Source of the DNA: Actinomadura rupiterrae
GTDB taxonomy: Bacteria; Actinomycetota; Actinomycetes; Streptosporangiales; Streptosporangiaceae
Direction: 5' to 3'
Assembly (NCBI RefSeq): GCF_024172125.1
Contig: NZ_JAMZEA010000009.1
Location: 310,001-374,000, forward strand
Length of the DNA: 64,000 bases
Shown: piece after piece, positions 1 to 7,176 of the stretch
Numbering within the stretch: position 1 is the stretch's first letter
Layout: each line of letters begins with the position of its first letter
The notes under the pieces: model-generated
What the model saw: only the letters and a program-made list of their open reading frames with translations
Told to the model about the DNA's origin: nothing
Database searches by the model: none
Program-made: the position numbers and the translations under genes

Positions 1-82
1 CAGGCTCCACGCGAAAGAAGGAGAGCTCAGGCGGCCGCGGGAACTCCCGTCCCGCGCGAAACGCTCCGGCTTCGCCGGCAAG

Positions 83-1144
83 GTGGACCAGCGCTTCGAC
101 CACTACTTCGCTAAGTACGTGCCGCGCAATGCGAGCCGCCCGACCTGGTTGGACGGCACGGCGGGCATCCGCAAACGCCTCCGGGACGAGATGGTCGAGG
201 TCTACCGGGAGCAGCGCACCAGCGTTGAGCAGATCGCCTGGCTGATTCGGTACCGGGTGAGCGAGGTCCGCAGACAGTGGGAAGACGGCTCGCTTTGGGA
301 CTACCGGCGAGAACTCTCCGTCCCGCTGAGCACCAGGGCCGCGACCTTCCTCGGCCTCGCCGTGCTCGCCACCGGGACACTCTGGGCGGTGGCGGACGCG
401 GCGCAGAAAGCACCCTCGAACGCGGTGGCAGCCTTGCTTCTGGCGTTCGTCTCCGGGGTGGCCGCTGCCCGTGCCCGGATACAGATCACCACAGAGAACC
501 GGCGGTACGCGGCGGACGTCGCCGAACAACGCCGAGTCCAGGAGGGCTGCCAAGCGGCCTTTGAACGCTGGAAGCACAAGCTCGCCGACAAGCCGACCGA
601 CCCGGAGATGGCGATCTGGCTGGACCGTGACCGGAAGGTGCTGCTGAGTGATGCCCTGCGCCATTACGGCCTTGCCATGAGCGACGTGATCGCACATGCC
701 TTCATCGAGGCACCCGGGTCACCCACCAGGCGCGCCCGGGTCCACAAAGGACCCTGGCGGTACACGCGCTATCGCTTGCTCCTGTTCCTGCTCACCAAGG
801 ACGGAGTACGCCAACTCGGCGCCGACCTCGACTTCGAGCAGGGCACCTTCCACGATCGAGCCCGCACCAACTATCGCTACGAGGCCGTTGCAGCCGTCCG
901 GGTGCGCCAAGCCGACGACGGCGACCACGGCTTCGAACTCGCCCTCGTCAATGGAGAGCTGGTCAAGGCGGAGATATTGGCTGCCGCCATGGAAGACCTC
1001 CAGGCGGACGAGACCCTCACCACCGTTTCCGAGGCGACGCTGGACGCCGCCGGCTTCGGCCACACGCTCCACGTCATGGAGGGAATCGCCGCAGAGGGCA
1101 AGCTGTGGATCGAACAGGAGCATCGGCGACGGGCGGATCGCTGA
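83..1144 (+). CDS. Membrane-associated protein of unknown function
   Basis: I do not recognise a family. The 353-residue product has a charged N-terminal part rich in Arg and Glu (to about residue 75), then two hydrophobic stretches close together (about 84-106 and 113-129) that look like a membrane hairpin. A long soluble, mixed-charge C-terminal region follows, so the protein is probably anchored with most of its mass in the cytoplasm. The GTG at 83 is only the first start codon I can point to: the same frame is open back to the first bases of the window, with Arg/Lys-rich translation, and no clear ribosome binding site lies just before 83. The true start may therefore lie upstream, outside the window. 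It converges on the MFS gene, with an imperfect AACC/GGTT hairpin in the short gap. Coding status is supported by length and codon pattern; function is unknown. Confidence 0.6.
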   Translation: MDQRFDHYFAKYVPRNASRPTWLDGTAGIRKRLRDEMVEVYREQRTSVEQIAWLIRYRVSEVRRQWEDGSLWDYRRELSVPLSTRAATFLGLAVLATGTLWAVADAAQKAPSNAVAALLLAFVSGVAAARARIQITTENRRYAADVAEQRRVQEGCQAAFERWKHKLADKPTDPEMAIWLDRDRKVLLSDALRHYGLAMSDVIAHAFIEAPGSPTRRARVHKGPWRYTRYRLLLFLLTKDGVRQLGADLDFEQGTFHDRARTNYRYEAVAAVRVRQADDGDHGFELALVNGELVKAEILAAAMEDLQADETLTTVSEATLDAAGFGHTLHVMEGIAAEGKLWIEQEHRRRADR

Positions 1145-1175
1145 AACCAACCCATCGGCGGGTCGGTGTGGGTGG

Positions 1176-2402
1176 TTAGGGGGTGGAGTTTTGGTTGGGG
1201 GTTGCGGGGGTGGGGTGGATGCGGGGGGTTGGTAGGAGGGTTAGGGCGGTGGCGGTTGAGGCTAGGACGGTTGCCGCTATTGCTAGGGCGGTTTGGGTTG
1301 GGCCGTTGGCTGTTACCAGGGGGCCGACCAGGAGTAGGGCTATCGGGGCCAGGGCGTAGGCGGGGACGAAGTTCCAGGCGCTGACGCGGGCGACGGTTTC
1401 TATGGGGACGGTTCGCTGGAGTTGGGTGACCCACAGGACCATGTAGATCGCTTTGGCGATGCCAGAGGCGAGCATGGCTGCGGCAATGGCGGCTGAGGCG
1501 GCGTTGGTTCCTATCGCCAGGAGTGGGGCGCCGGTAGCCGGCAAGAGCAGGACGGCTAGTGGGACGGGGTGGCGGGGTTTCCAGCGGACGGCCAGGAGGG
1601 CGCCTGCTATTGCGCCTAGGGCTTCGCAGGCGCTTACGGTTCCCCAGGTGGCGGCGCCTCGGTGGGTGTCGTCCATGAAGACGGGGCCGATGATTTCGGC
1701 GAGGGTGGCGGTGGCGATGATGGCGGTGGTGAATTGGAGGGTCATCGCCCACATCCAGCGGTGAGGCGCGAAGTGCTTCCAGCCGGTGGTCAGTTCTGAG
1801 AGTGGGCCGGGGGTGGTTCTTCTGGTGCGGGTGATTTTAAGGCGGAGGAGGAGGGCGGCGCTGGCCAGGCAGGCTCCGGCTTTGAGGAGTGCGGCGAGGG
1901 GTGCGCCCAGTGAGGTGACGACTATTCCGGCGGCGGTGAGGCCGATTAGGGCGCCTATTGCTTCGGTTTGGCCGACCAGGGCGTTGGCGCCGTGGCGCTG
2001 GTCGTCCGGGAGGAGGTCGGCGGTGATGCTTCGGACGGTCGGCAGGAAGATGAAGTAGGTCGTTCCTGATAGCAGCGCGAGGGCGCAGAGTATTGCGGTG
2101 GGGGTCGCGGGGTTGAGCAGGCAGGCTCCTATGGCGAGCCAGGTGATGCTTGCGGTGAGTTCGGTCGCGGCCAGGACGTGGTGGCGTTTGAAGCGGTCGC
2201 CGAGGATGCCGCCGAGAAGGATGAGCAGGGCGGGGACGGCTTTGCAGGCTGCTACGAGTGAGATCGCGCCGGCGCTGTAGCCGTTGGTCCTCATTCCCCA
2301 GACGAAGGCGACCTGGCCGAAGCCCACTCCGGCCGAGGAGATCAGGCGCGCGGTGAGCAGGGGTGCGACGGCGGGGTGGGTGAAGAGCCGCAGTGCGGTC
2401 AT
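1176..2402 (-). CDS. MFS transporter (enterobactin-exporter/MFS_3-like)
   Basis: This 408-residue protein is almost entirely hydrophobic and has about 12 predicted membrane segments. A GILGDRFKRHH loop follows TM2 (the MFS motif-A position), and LLPDDQRHGAN lies in a cytoplasmic loop, as in drug/siderophore-type exporters. The ATG at 2402 overlaps the TGA of the upstream peptidase as ATGA, so the two are translationally coupled and probably work together, for example export and peptide processing. The substrate is unknown. The same frame stays open far upstream through the peptidase gene, but that extension is Arg/Pro-rich shadow sequence and is rejected. The gene uses ATA, CTA, GTA, ACA, CAA and TCA codons often, especially near its 3' end, unlike the G/C-ending codons of its neighbours. 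Confidence 0.9.
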   Translation of the reverse strand: MTALRLFTHPAVAPLLTARLISSAGVGFGQVAFVWGMRTNGYSAGAISLVAACKAVPALLILLGGILGDRFKRHHVLAATELTASITWLAIGACLLNPATPTAILCALALLSGTTYFIFLPTVRSITADLLPDDQRHGANALVGQTEAIGALIGLTAAGIVVTSLGAPLAALLKAGACLASAALLLRLKITRTRRTTPGPLSELTTGWKHFAPHRWMWAMTLQFTTAIIATATLAEIIGPVFMDDTHRGAATWGTVSACEALGAIAGALLAVRWKPRHPVPLAVLLLPATGAPLLAIGTNAASAAIAAAMLASGIAKAIYMVLWVTQLQRTVPIETVARVSAWNFVPAYALAPIALLLVGPLVTANGPTQTALAIAATVLASTATALTLLPTPRIHPTPATPNQNSTP

Positions 2403-4192
2403 CGGGCGGTGAGGTGCTTGATGAGGAATGCGGCGGCTTCGGAGTAGGCACGGATCTCGTTGGCTTGGGTGGTGAAGCCGTGGCCTTCGTCGGGGAAGAC
2501 CTGGTAGTCGACGTGGACGCCGCGGTCGCGGAGGCGTTCGACGAGGTTGTCGGATTCGGCGCGCGGGACGCGGGGGGCGCGGGCGCCCTGCAGGACCATC
2601 AGCGGGGCGTTGATGGCGTCGGCGTGGGTGACCGGGGAGTTGGCGAGGAGGCGCTCGGCGTCGCGTTCGGGGTCGCCCAGGAGGACGTCGATGACGTTGC
2701 GCCAGGTGGGAGGTGCTCCGCTGGCGAGGGTGACCAGGTTGCTCGGGCCGCAGATCGAGACGCCGGCAGCCCAGCCGTGCGGGAGGCGGGCCAGGCAGGA
2801 CAGGGCGGCGAACCCGCCGTAGGAGCCGCCGAAGACGGCGATGCGGTCGGTGTCGAGGTCGGGCCTTGCCCGCAGGTAGCGGACGGCGTGGTCCAGGTCG
2901 TCCAGGTCGATGCCGCCCCAGTCGCGGTAGATGAGCTTCTGGTAGGCGCTGCCGTAGCCGGTCGAGCCGGCGATGTTGGGCGCGAACACGGCGACGCCGT
3001 GGTGGAGTAGGTGCTGGTAGAGGGCCGCGTAGCGGGGGCGTTCCTGTCCTTCGGGGCCGCCGTGGATGGACAGGAGCACGGGGTGCGGGCCCGGCGTGGA
3101 CGGGCTGTAGACGAAGGCGTGCACTTCGCGTCCGCCGGCAGTCGGGTAGGTGATGGATTCCGGCCGGACGGGCGTCACCGTGTGCAGCGCGGACGGACGG
3201 CCGTCGGTGAGGCGGCGCGGGGTCGCGTCGTCCAGGTCGACGACGACGATCTCTTCCGGATGCGCGGGGGTGTCCAGCAGCATGGCCGCGGTGCGGCCGT
3301 CCGGTGAGAGCGTGAGCGTGGAGATCACGCCGCTCGGGACGTCCGGCCGGACGACGGTGTCCTCGCGCCGGACGTGCAGGACCGAGCGTCCGGCTTCGTT
3401 GACGGTCCAGGCGAGGGTTCCGCAGGCGGCGTCGAGCTCCTCCACGTCCCAGTCGTGGCGCGCGACCGGGGTCAGCTCGCCATCGGCGAGGGTGTAGAAC
3501 GCCGCCGCCGTGAATCCCCACAGGTCGGTCAGCAGGTAGAAGCCGGACGAGTCCGGTGCCCAAGCCTGCGGTGCGAAGAGGCCGTCGCCGTGCGCCGCGG
3601 TGACGCATCGCGGTTCGGCATACGGACGGCCGAGGTCGACCAGGTAGGAGGCGGACTCGGTGTTGGAGCGCCCGCCGGCGACCAGGAGCCAGCGGGAGTC
3701 CGGGGACCACGCGATGGGCGTGAACATCACGTTCTTCTCCGGCTCGAAGCGCTGCGTCTCGCCGGTGGCCAGGTCCCGAACCAGGACGTCCTGGACGGCC
3801 GGATCGCGGTCGTTGGCCCCGTAGACCAGCCGGCGGCCGGTCGCGTCGAACGGGGACGGAGCGAGGACGCGCTGGCAGACCGGGGACGTGGCGATCGGCG
3901 CCGGTTCGTCGTCGTCCAGGCCGATCCGGAAGATGGCGAACTGCTCGTCACCCTCGTGGTCGGCGGTGAACACGATGCCGGTGCCGTCCGGGGTCCAGGC
4001 GGCTTGGCGGACGATCCGTCCGGGCAGCTGCGCGAGCTTGCGCGCCGAGCCGCCCTTGGCCGGTACCGTCCACAGCGCGGATCGTCCGTCCGCGTTGCTG
4101 GAGTATGCGATGTGGTCGCCTTGCGGTGAGAAGGCCAGCGCGCGCTGGAACCGCTGGGCGGGAACGAAGTCCTGGTACTGGAACGAGGGCAT
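2399..4192 (-). CDS. S9-family (prolyl oligopeptidase-like) peptidase, catalytic Asp missing
   Basis: This 597-residue protein has the two-part build of acylaminoacyl-peptidase/S9C enzymes. An N-terminal beta-propeller (about 1-330) carries repeated blade motifs (SPQGDHIAYSS, TPDGTGIVFTA, SPDSRWLLVAG), and a C-terminal alpha/beta hydrolase domain (about 345-597) follows. The nucleophile elbow is GGSYGG (Ser457), with an oxyanion HGGPEG near residue 375 and the catalytic His in DEGHGF (His571). The segment that normally reads G-x-x-D-x-R-V-P reads GARAPRVP here, so the acid of the triad is Ala539. The enzyme may be weak, may use another acid, or may only bind. AGGAG sits at good spacing before the ATG. 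It faces the sigma-factor gene across a promoter region containing a GTTACG/CGTAAC palindrome and overlaps the MFS exporter downstream. Confidence 0.92.
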   Translation of the reverse strand: MPSFQYQDFVPAQRFQRALAFSPQGDHIAYSSNADGRSALWTVPAKGGSARKLAQLPGRIVRQAAWTPDGTGIVFTADHEGDEQFAIFRIGLDDDEPAPIATSPVCQRVLAPSPFDATGRRLVYGANDRDPAVQDVLVRDLATGETQRFEPEKNVMFTPIAWSPDSRWLLVAGGRSNTESASYLVDLGRPYAEPRCVTAAHGDGLFAPQAWAPDSSGFYLLTDLWGFTAAAFYTLADGELTPVARHDWDVEELDAACGTLAWTVNEAGRSVLHVRREDTVVRPDVPSGVISTLTLSPDGRTAAMLLDTPAHPEEIVVVDLDDATPRRLTDGRPSALHTVTPVRPESITYPTAGGREVHAFVYSPSTPGPHPVLLSIHGGPEGQERPRYAALYQHLLHHGVAVFAPNIAGSTGYGSAYQKLIYRDWGGIDLDDLDHAVRYLRARPDLDTDRIAVFGGSYGGFAALSCLARLPHGWAAGVSICGPSNLVTLASGAPPTWRNVIDVLLGDPERDAERLLANSPVTHADAINAPLMVLQGARAPRVPRAESDNLVERLRDRGVHVDYQVFPDEGHGFTTQANEIRAYSEAAAFLIKHLTAR

Positions 4193-4244
4193 GGCGCTCC
4201 TGACGTTGCGGCGGTCCGAGCATGTAGCTGTCAGCGACTCGACG

Positions 4245-4259
4245 GTTACGAACCGTAAC
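4245..4259. promoter_or_regulatory. Palindrome between divergent peptidase and sigma-factor genes
   Basis: GTTACG-AAC-CGTAAC is a perfect 6-bp inverted repeat with a 3-bp centre. It lies about 50 bp upstream of the peptidase start and about 110 bp upstream of the preferred sigma-factor start. Size and place fit a dimeric repressor or activator site controlling one or both divergent genes. The protein that would bind it is unknown. Confidence 0.4.
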
Positions 4260-4368
4260 AGGGCGATGAGCGTTTCTCAGCGGATTGGATTGGAGCGAAA
4301 GAGGCGGGACCTGTCCGGGACGGAGTGGACAAGAAGGGGTGACAGAGGATCTACGGAAGGCGGATTGG

Positions 4369-4956
4369 GTGAGACAGACGTCGGAACGGCCGGCGGTCGA
4401 TGACTCGGACGTCATCGACCGGTCGCTGCGGGATCCGAGCGCGTTCGCCGAGCTCTTCGAACGCCATGTGGGAGAGATCGGACGGTACGTCACCCGCCGC
4501 GTCGGGCCCGGTGTCGCGGAGGACATCGTCGGCGAGACGTTCCTGGTGGCGTTCCGGCGGCGCGCGGCGTACGACCGGAGCCGGACGAACGCGCGGCCGT
4601 GGCTGTACGGGATCGCGACCAACGTCATCAGGCGGCATCGCCGGGACGAGGTGCGCGCGCTGAAGGCCCTCCAGCGGACGGGCGCGGACCCGGTGCTTGC
4701 CGATGCGGGCTCGTTCGCCGACCAGGTCGACGGACGGGTGTCGGCCTCGGCGACGTCGCGGGCGCTGGCCCCGGTCCTGGCCGGGCTGGACGCGGGCCAG
4801 CGGGACGTGCTGCTGCTGACCGCGTGGGCCGATCTCACCCTGGACGAGGTGGCGGAGGTGCTCGGCATCCCCCCGGGGACGGCGCGGTCCCGCCTCAACC
4901 GCGCCCGCACGAAGATCCGTTCCGCCTTGGAGAAGAAGGAGAACCGCCATGGATGA
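4369..4956 (+). CDS. ECF-type RNA polymerase sigma factor
   Basis: This small sigma-70 family protein has a region 2 (AFAELFERHVGEIGRYVTRR, then EDIVGETFLVAFRRR and ARPWLYGIATNVIRRH). A region 4 with a helix-turn-helix follows (DAGQRDVLLLTAWADLTLDE and the VLGIPPGTARSRLNRAR recognition helix). It lacks region 1.1 and region 3, as ECF factors do. I prefer the GTG at 4369, eight bases after GGAAGG, giving 195 residues. GTG 4339 and an ATG at 4285 are in frame upstream but are less well placed relative to a Shine-Dalgarno. The gene overlaps the following CU044_5270-type membrane protein by eight bases, an arrangement common for this sigma group, where the partner probably senses a signal at the membrane and restrains the sigma factor. 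The regulon is unknown. Confidence 0.9.
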   Translation: MRQTSERPAVDDSDVIDRSLRDPSAFAELFERHVGEIGRYVTRRVGPGVAEDIVGETFLVAFRRRAAYDRSRTNARPWLYGIATNVIRRHRRDEVRALKALQRTGADPVLADAGSFADQVDGRVSASATSRALAPVLAGLDAGQRDVLLLTAWADLTLDEVAEVLGIPPGTARSRLNRARTKIRSALEKKENRHG

Positions 4957-5950
4957 GCTCGCGACGCTGTCCGAGATGCGCAGTGAGGTCCCGGACGACG
5001 TCCGGTACCCGGCCGCCCGGCAGGCCCTGCTGGCGGAGATCGCAGGACGGCCGTCGAAGGCCAGGAGCCGCAAGGTGCGCAGGCCCGTCCTGCTCAGCGG
5101 CCTGCTGGCGGGGGCGGTCGCGGCCAGCGCGGTCGTCGCCGCCACGACGCTCGGCTCCGGCAACTCGCGGCACGCGCCGCCCGCCGCCAGTGCGTCGCCC
5201 TCGGTCCGGCTCGTGGCGGTGACCAGCCCGATGACGCTGGCCTTCAACGCCGCCGCCCTGGCCAAGGGGTCTCCGACGCCGCAGCCGACCCAGTGGGTCT
5301 ACACGCGGATGATGACGACCACCTCGCACGACAAGCCGTCGGGCGCGCAGGTGCAGGATCCGGGCACGCACCAGGTGAAGGAGAAGTGGGACCGGGTGGA
5401 CTTCCTGAAGTTCGCCAGCTTCGAGCACGGCAAGCTCGTCTTCGTCAACGGCATGCCGAGCCAGATCGGCGGATGGCCCGCCGAGCTCGACTACAAGTAC
5501 CTCCAGGCGCTGCCGACCGATCCCGACAAGCTCCTCGCGGCCATCAGGCACAACCTCGCCACGGTGAACACGCCGCTGGAAGGCGACGGCGAGGCACAGG
5601 TCTTCGAAGCCGTCCTCGCGCTGATGGAGAACTACCCCGTCCTGCCGTCCAAGCTGAACGCCGCGCTGTACGGGGCGCTGGCGCGGACGAAGTCCGTCCG
5701 CCTCGGCCACGTCACCGACCTCGCCGGACGCAAGGTCCTGTCCCTCTACCGCACGGATGCCAAGAGCGGCATCCGGACGGCGATCCTCATCAACCCGTCC
5801 ACCTACACCTACGCCGGCCAGCGCAGCGTCGTCGTCGCCGACTCCCGGCGGACCGGCAACGACGGGACGCTCACGCTGCACAAGGGAGCGCTGCTCGCCG
5901 ACGAGGCCATCCTGACCGCGGCGATCGTGAACAACGCCGGGGAACGCTGA
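4949..5950 (+). CDS. CU044_5270-family membrane protein, likely sigma-factor partner
   Basis: The 333-residue protein has a short cytoplasmic N-terminus (about 1-45, MDELATLSEMRSEVPDDVRY). One membrane segment follows (about 48-68, LLSGLLAGAVAASAVVAATT), then a large extracytoplasmic domain with WVYTRMM, a region of alternating charge and a DLAGRKVLSLYR stretch. This layout is that of the CU044_5270 family, which is regularly encoded next to ECF sigma factors in Streptosporangiales and Streptomyces. The start overlaps the sigma gene end, implying coupled translation. By analogy with membrane anti-sigma proteins it probably controls the sigma factor, but no recognisable zinc-binding HxxxCxxC motif is present, so the mechanism is inference. 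Confidence 0.8.
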   Translation: MDELATLSEMRSEVPDDVRYPAARQALLAEIAGRPSKARSRKVRRPVLLSGLLAGAVAASAVVAATTLGSGNSRHAPPAASASPSVRLVAVTSPMTLAFNAAALAKGSPTPQPTQWVYTRMMTTTSHDKPSGAQVQDPGTHQVKEKWDRVDFLKFASFEHGKLVFVNGMPSQIGGWPAELDYKYLQALPTDPDKLLAAIRHNLATVNTPLEGDGEAQVFEAVLALMENYPVLPSKLNAALYGALARTKSVRLGHVTDLAGRKVLSLYRTDAKSGIRTAILINPSTYTYAGQRSVVVADSRRTGNDGTLTLHKGALLADEAILTAAIVNNAGER

Positions 5951-5955
5951 TCGGC

Positions 5956-5987
5956 TCCGGGTCCTGGCCCGTCGGTCAGGACCCGGA
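5956..5987. terminator. Bidirectional terminator hairpin
   Basis: Perfect 11-bp stem (TCCGGGTCCTG with its complement) and a 10-base loop, lying between the convergent sigma-partner and esterase genes. No long T-run follows on either side, as is usual in high-GC actinobacteria. It should stop transcription in both directions. Confidence 0.7.
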
Positions 5988-6004
5988 CTTTCCGGCGACC
6001 CTGG

Positions 6005-6970
6005 TCAGGCGGCGGCGTCGGCGGGCTTCGGGTAGGTCGTCTCGCGGATGAAGGCCGCGATCTCGTCGATGGCCTGGAGGCCCTCGGGGATGACGCCGGC
6101 GAACGCCGGGAAGACGTGGATCTGGTCCTCCCAGATCTGGAGGCGGTGCGGGACGTCGGCGGCGGCGAGCCGCTCGGCCATCAGCTCGGCGTCCCAGCGG
6201 AGTCCTTCGCGGGAGCCGACCTGCATGAAGACCGGCGGGAGGTTGCGGAGGTCCTGGTCGCAGGGGGACGGGAGCGGGTCGCCGTCCATCGCGTCAGCCA
6301 GGAGCAGCTTCTTCAGGCCCTCCAGGCGGTGGACGGGGATGTAGACGTCCTTGGTCGTGAAGGGGTAGCTCGCGCGGGCCTCGTGGTCGAGGTCGACCAT
6401 GGGCGAGAGGGCGACGATCCCCGCGGGCGCGGGGAAGCCGCGGCGCAGGGCCTTGAGCGCGGTGGTGAAGGCGAGGAAGCCGCCCGCCGAGTCGCCCGCG
6501 ATGACGATGTTCTGCGGGGCGTGGCCCTGTTCGAGCAGTATGCGGTAGCCGTCCAGGGCGTCCGCCATCGAGGTGCTCAGGGGGGCGCCCGGCAGCTGGC
6601 GGTAGGCGACGGAGAAGGCGACGGCGTCCGAGCGCTGGGCGATGCGCTCGACGAGCTTGCGGTGCGTCCGCAGGCCGCAGCAGAAGAAGCCGCCCCCGTG
6701 CAGGAACAGGATCACGCGTCCGGAGCCGGAGACGCCGCCCGGACGCACCCACTCGCCGTGGAAGCCGCCCAGGTCCACGCGTTCGATCCTGGTGTCGCGC
6801 GCGCGGCGCATCAGGAGCGGCGCGAAGACGTCCAGGACGACCGCGGCGCGCAGCATCGCCGGGGTGAGCGGGCTGTAGAAGAAGATCGGCCGGATGACGT
6901 ACCTCATGAAGCGCGCGAACCGCCGGGCCTGCTTGCTGCACCCAGGACGTTCCTCGATCACCGGTTCCAC
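6005..6970 (-). CDS. HSL-family alpha/beta-hydrolase (esterase/lipase)
   Basis: The 321-residue protein shows the marks of the hormone-sensitive-lipase family: the oxyanion motif HGGGFF, the nucleophile elbow GDSAGG (Ser161) and a C-terminal His in DQIHVF. The acid position, normally Asp in a G-x-x-D-x-L context, reads GSREGL, so Glu probably serves as the acid. The N-terminal part, with KQARRFARFMRYVIRPIFFY, is amphipathic and could cap the active site. The substrate is likely a small or medium acyl ester and cannot be named. The start is a GTG preceded by AAGGGG. The gene lies downstream of the DHA2 exporter on the same strand but 206 bp away, so it probably has its own promoter. Confidence 0.9.
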   Translation of the reverse strand: MEPVIEERPGCSKQARRFARFMRYVIRPIFFYSPLTPAMLRAAVVLDVFAPLLMRRARDTRIERVDLGGFHGEWVRPGGVSGSGRVILFLHGGGFFCCGLRTHRKLVERIAQRSDAVAFSVAYRQLPGAPLSTSMADALDGYRILLEQGHAPQNIVIAGDSAGGFLAFTTALKALRRGFPAPAGIVALSPMVDLDHEARASYPFTTKDVYIPVHRLEGLKKLLLADAMDGDPLPSPCDQDLRNLPPVFMQVGSREGLRWDAELMAERLAAADVPHRLQIWEDQIHVFPAFAGVIPEGLQAIDEIAAFIRETTYPKPADAAA

Positions 6971-7093
6971 GCCACGCCCCTTTTGCCCCGATCAGGTGGA
7001 GCCGACCTTATGCAGCGGGACGACGGCGGCACTGCTCATCCCTGACCAAAGCTCGACCGGCGGGTTTGCTAAGAACGCACAACACCTCACACG

Positions 7094-7112
7094 TCCTCGT
7101 CCTGAACGAGGA
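7094..7112. terminator. Small hairpin between DHA2 exporter and esterase
   Basis: TCCTCGT and ACGAGGA form a 7-bp stem with a 5-base loop in the 206-bp gap between two minus-strand genes. It could end the exporter transcript or lie in the leader of the esterase mRNA. Nothing else coding is visible in the gap. Confidence 0.35.
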
Positions 7113-7176
7113 GGCCAGGGCCAGGCTGAGCCCCCGCCGCCAGGTCTTCGCGGCAGGGGCTGCGTTCAGCTGGTTC

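Noticed and set aside
2403..3710. N-terminal extension of the MFS gene frame through the peptidase gene
   Set aside because: The extension is Arg/Pro-rich and lies in the shadow frame of the peptidase; the ATGA-overlapping start gives a normal 12-helix transporter.
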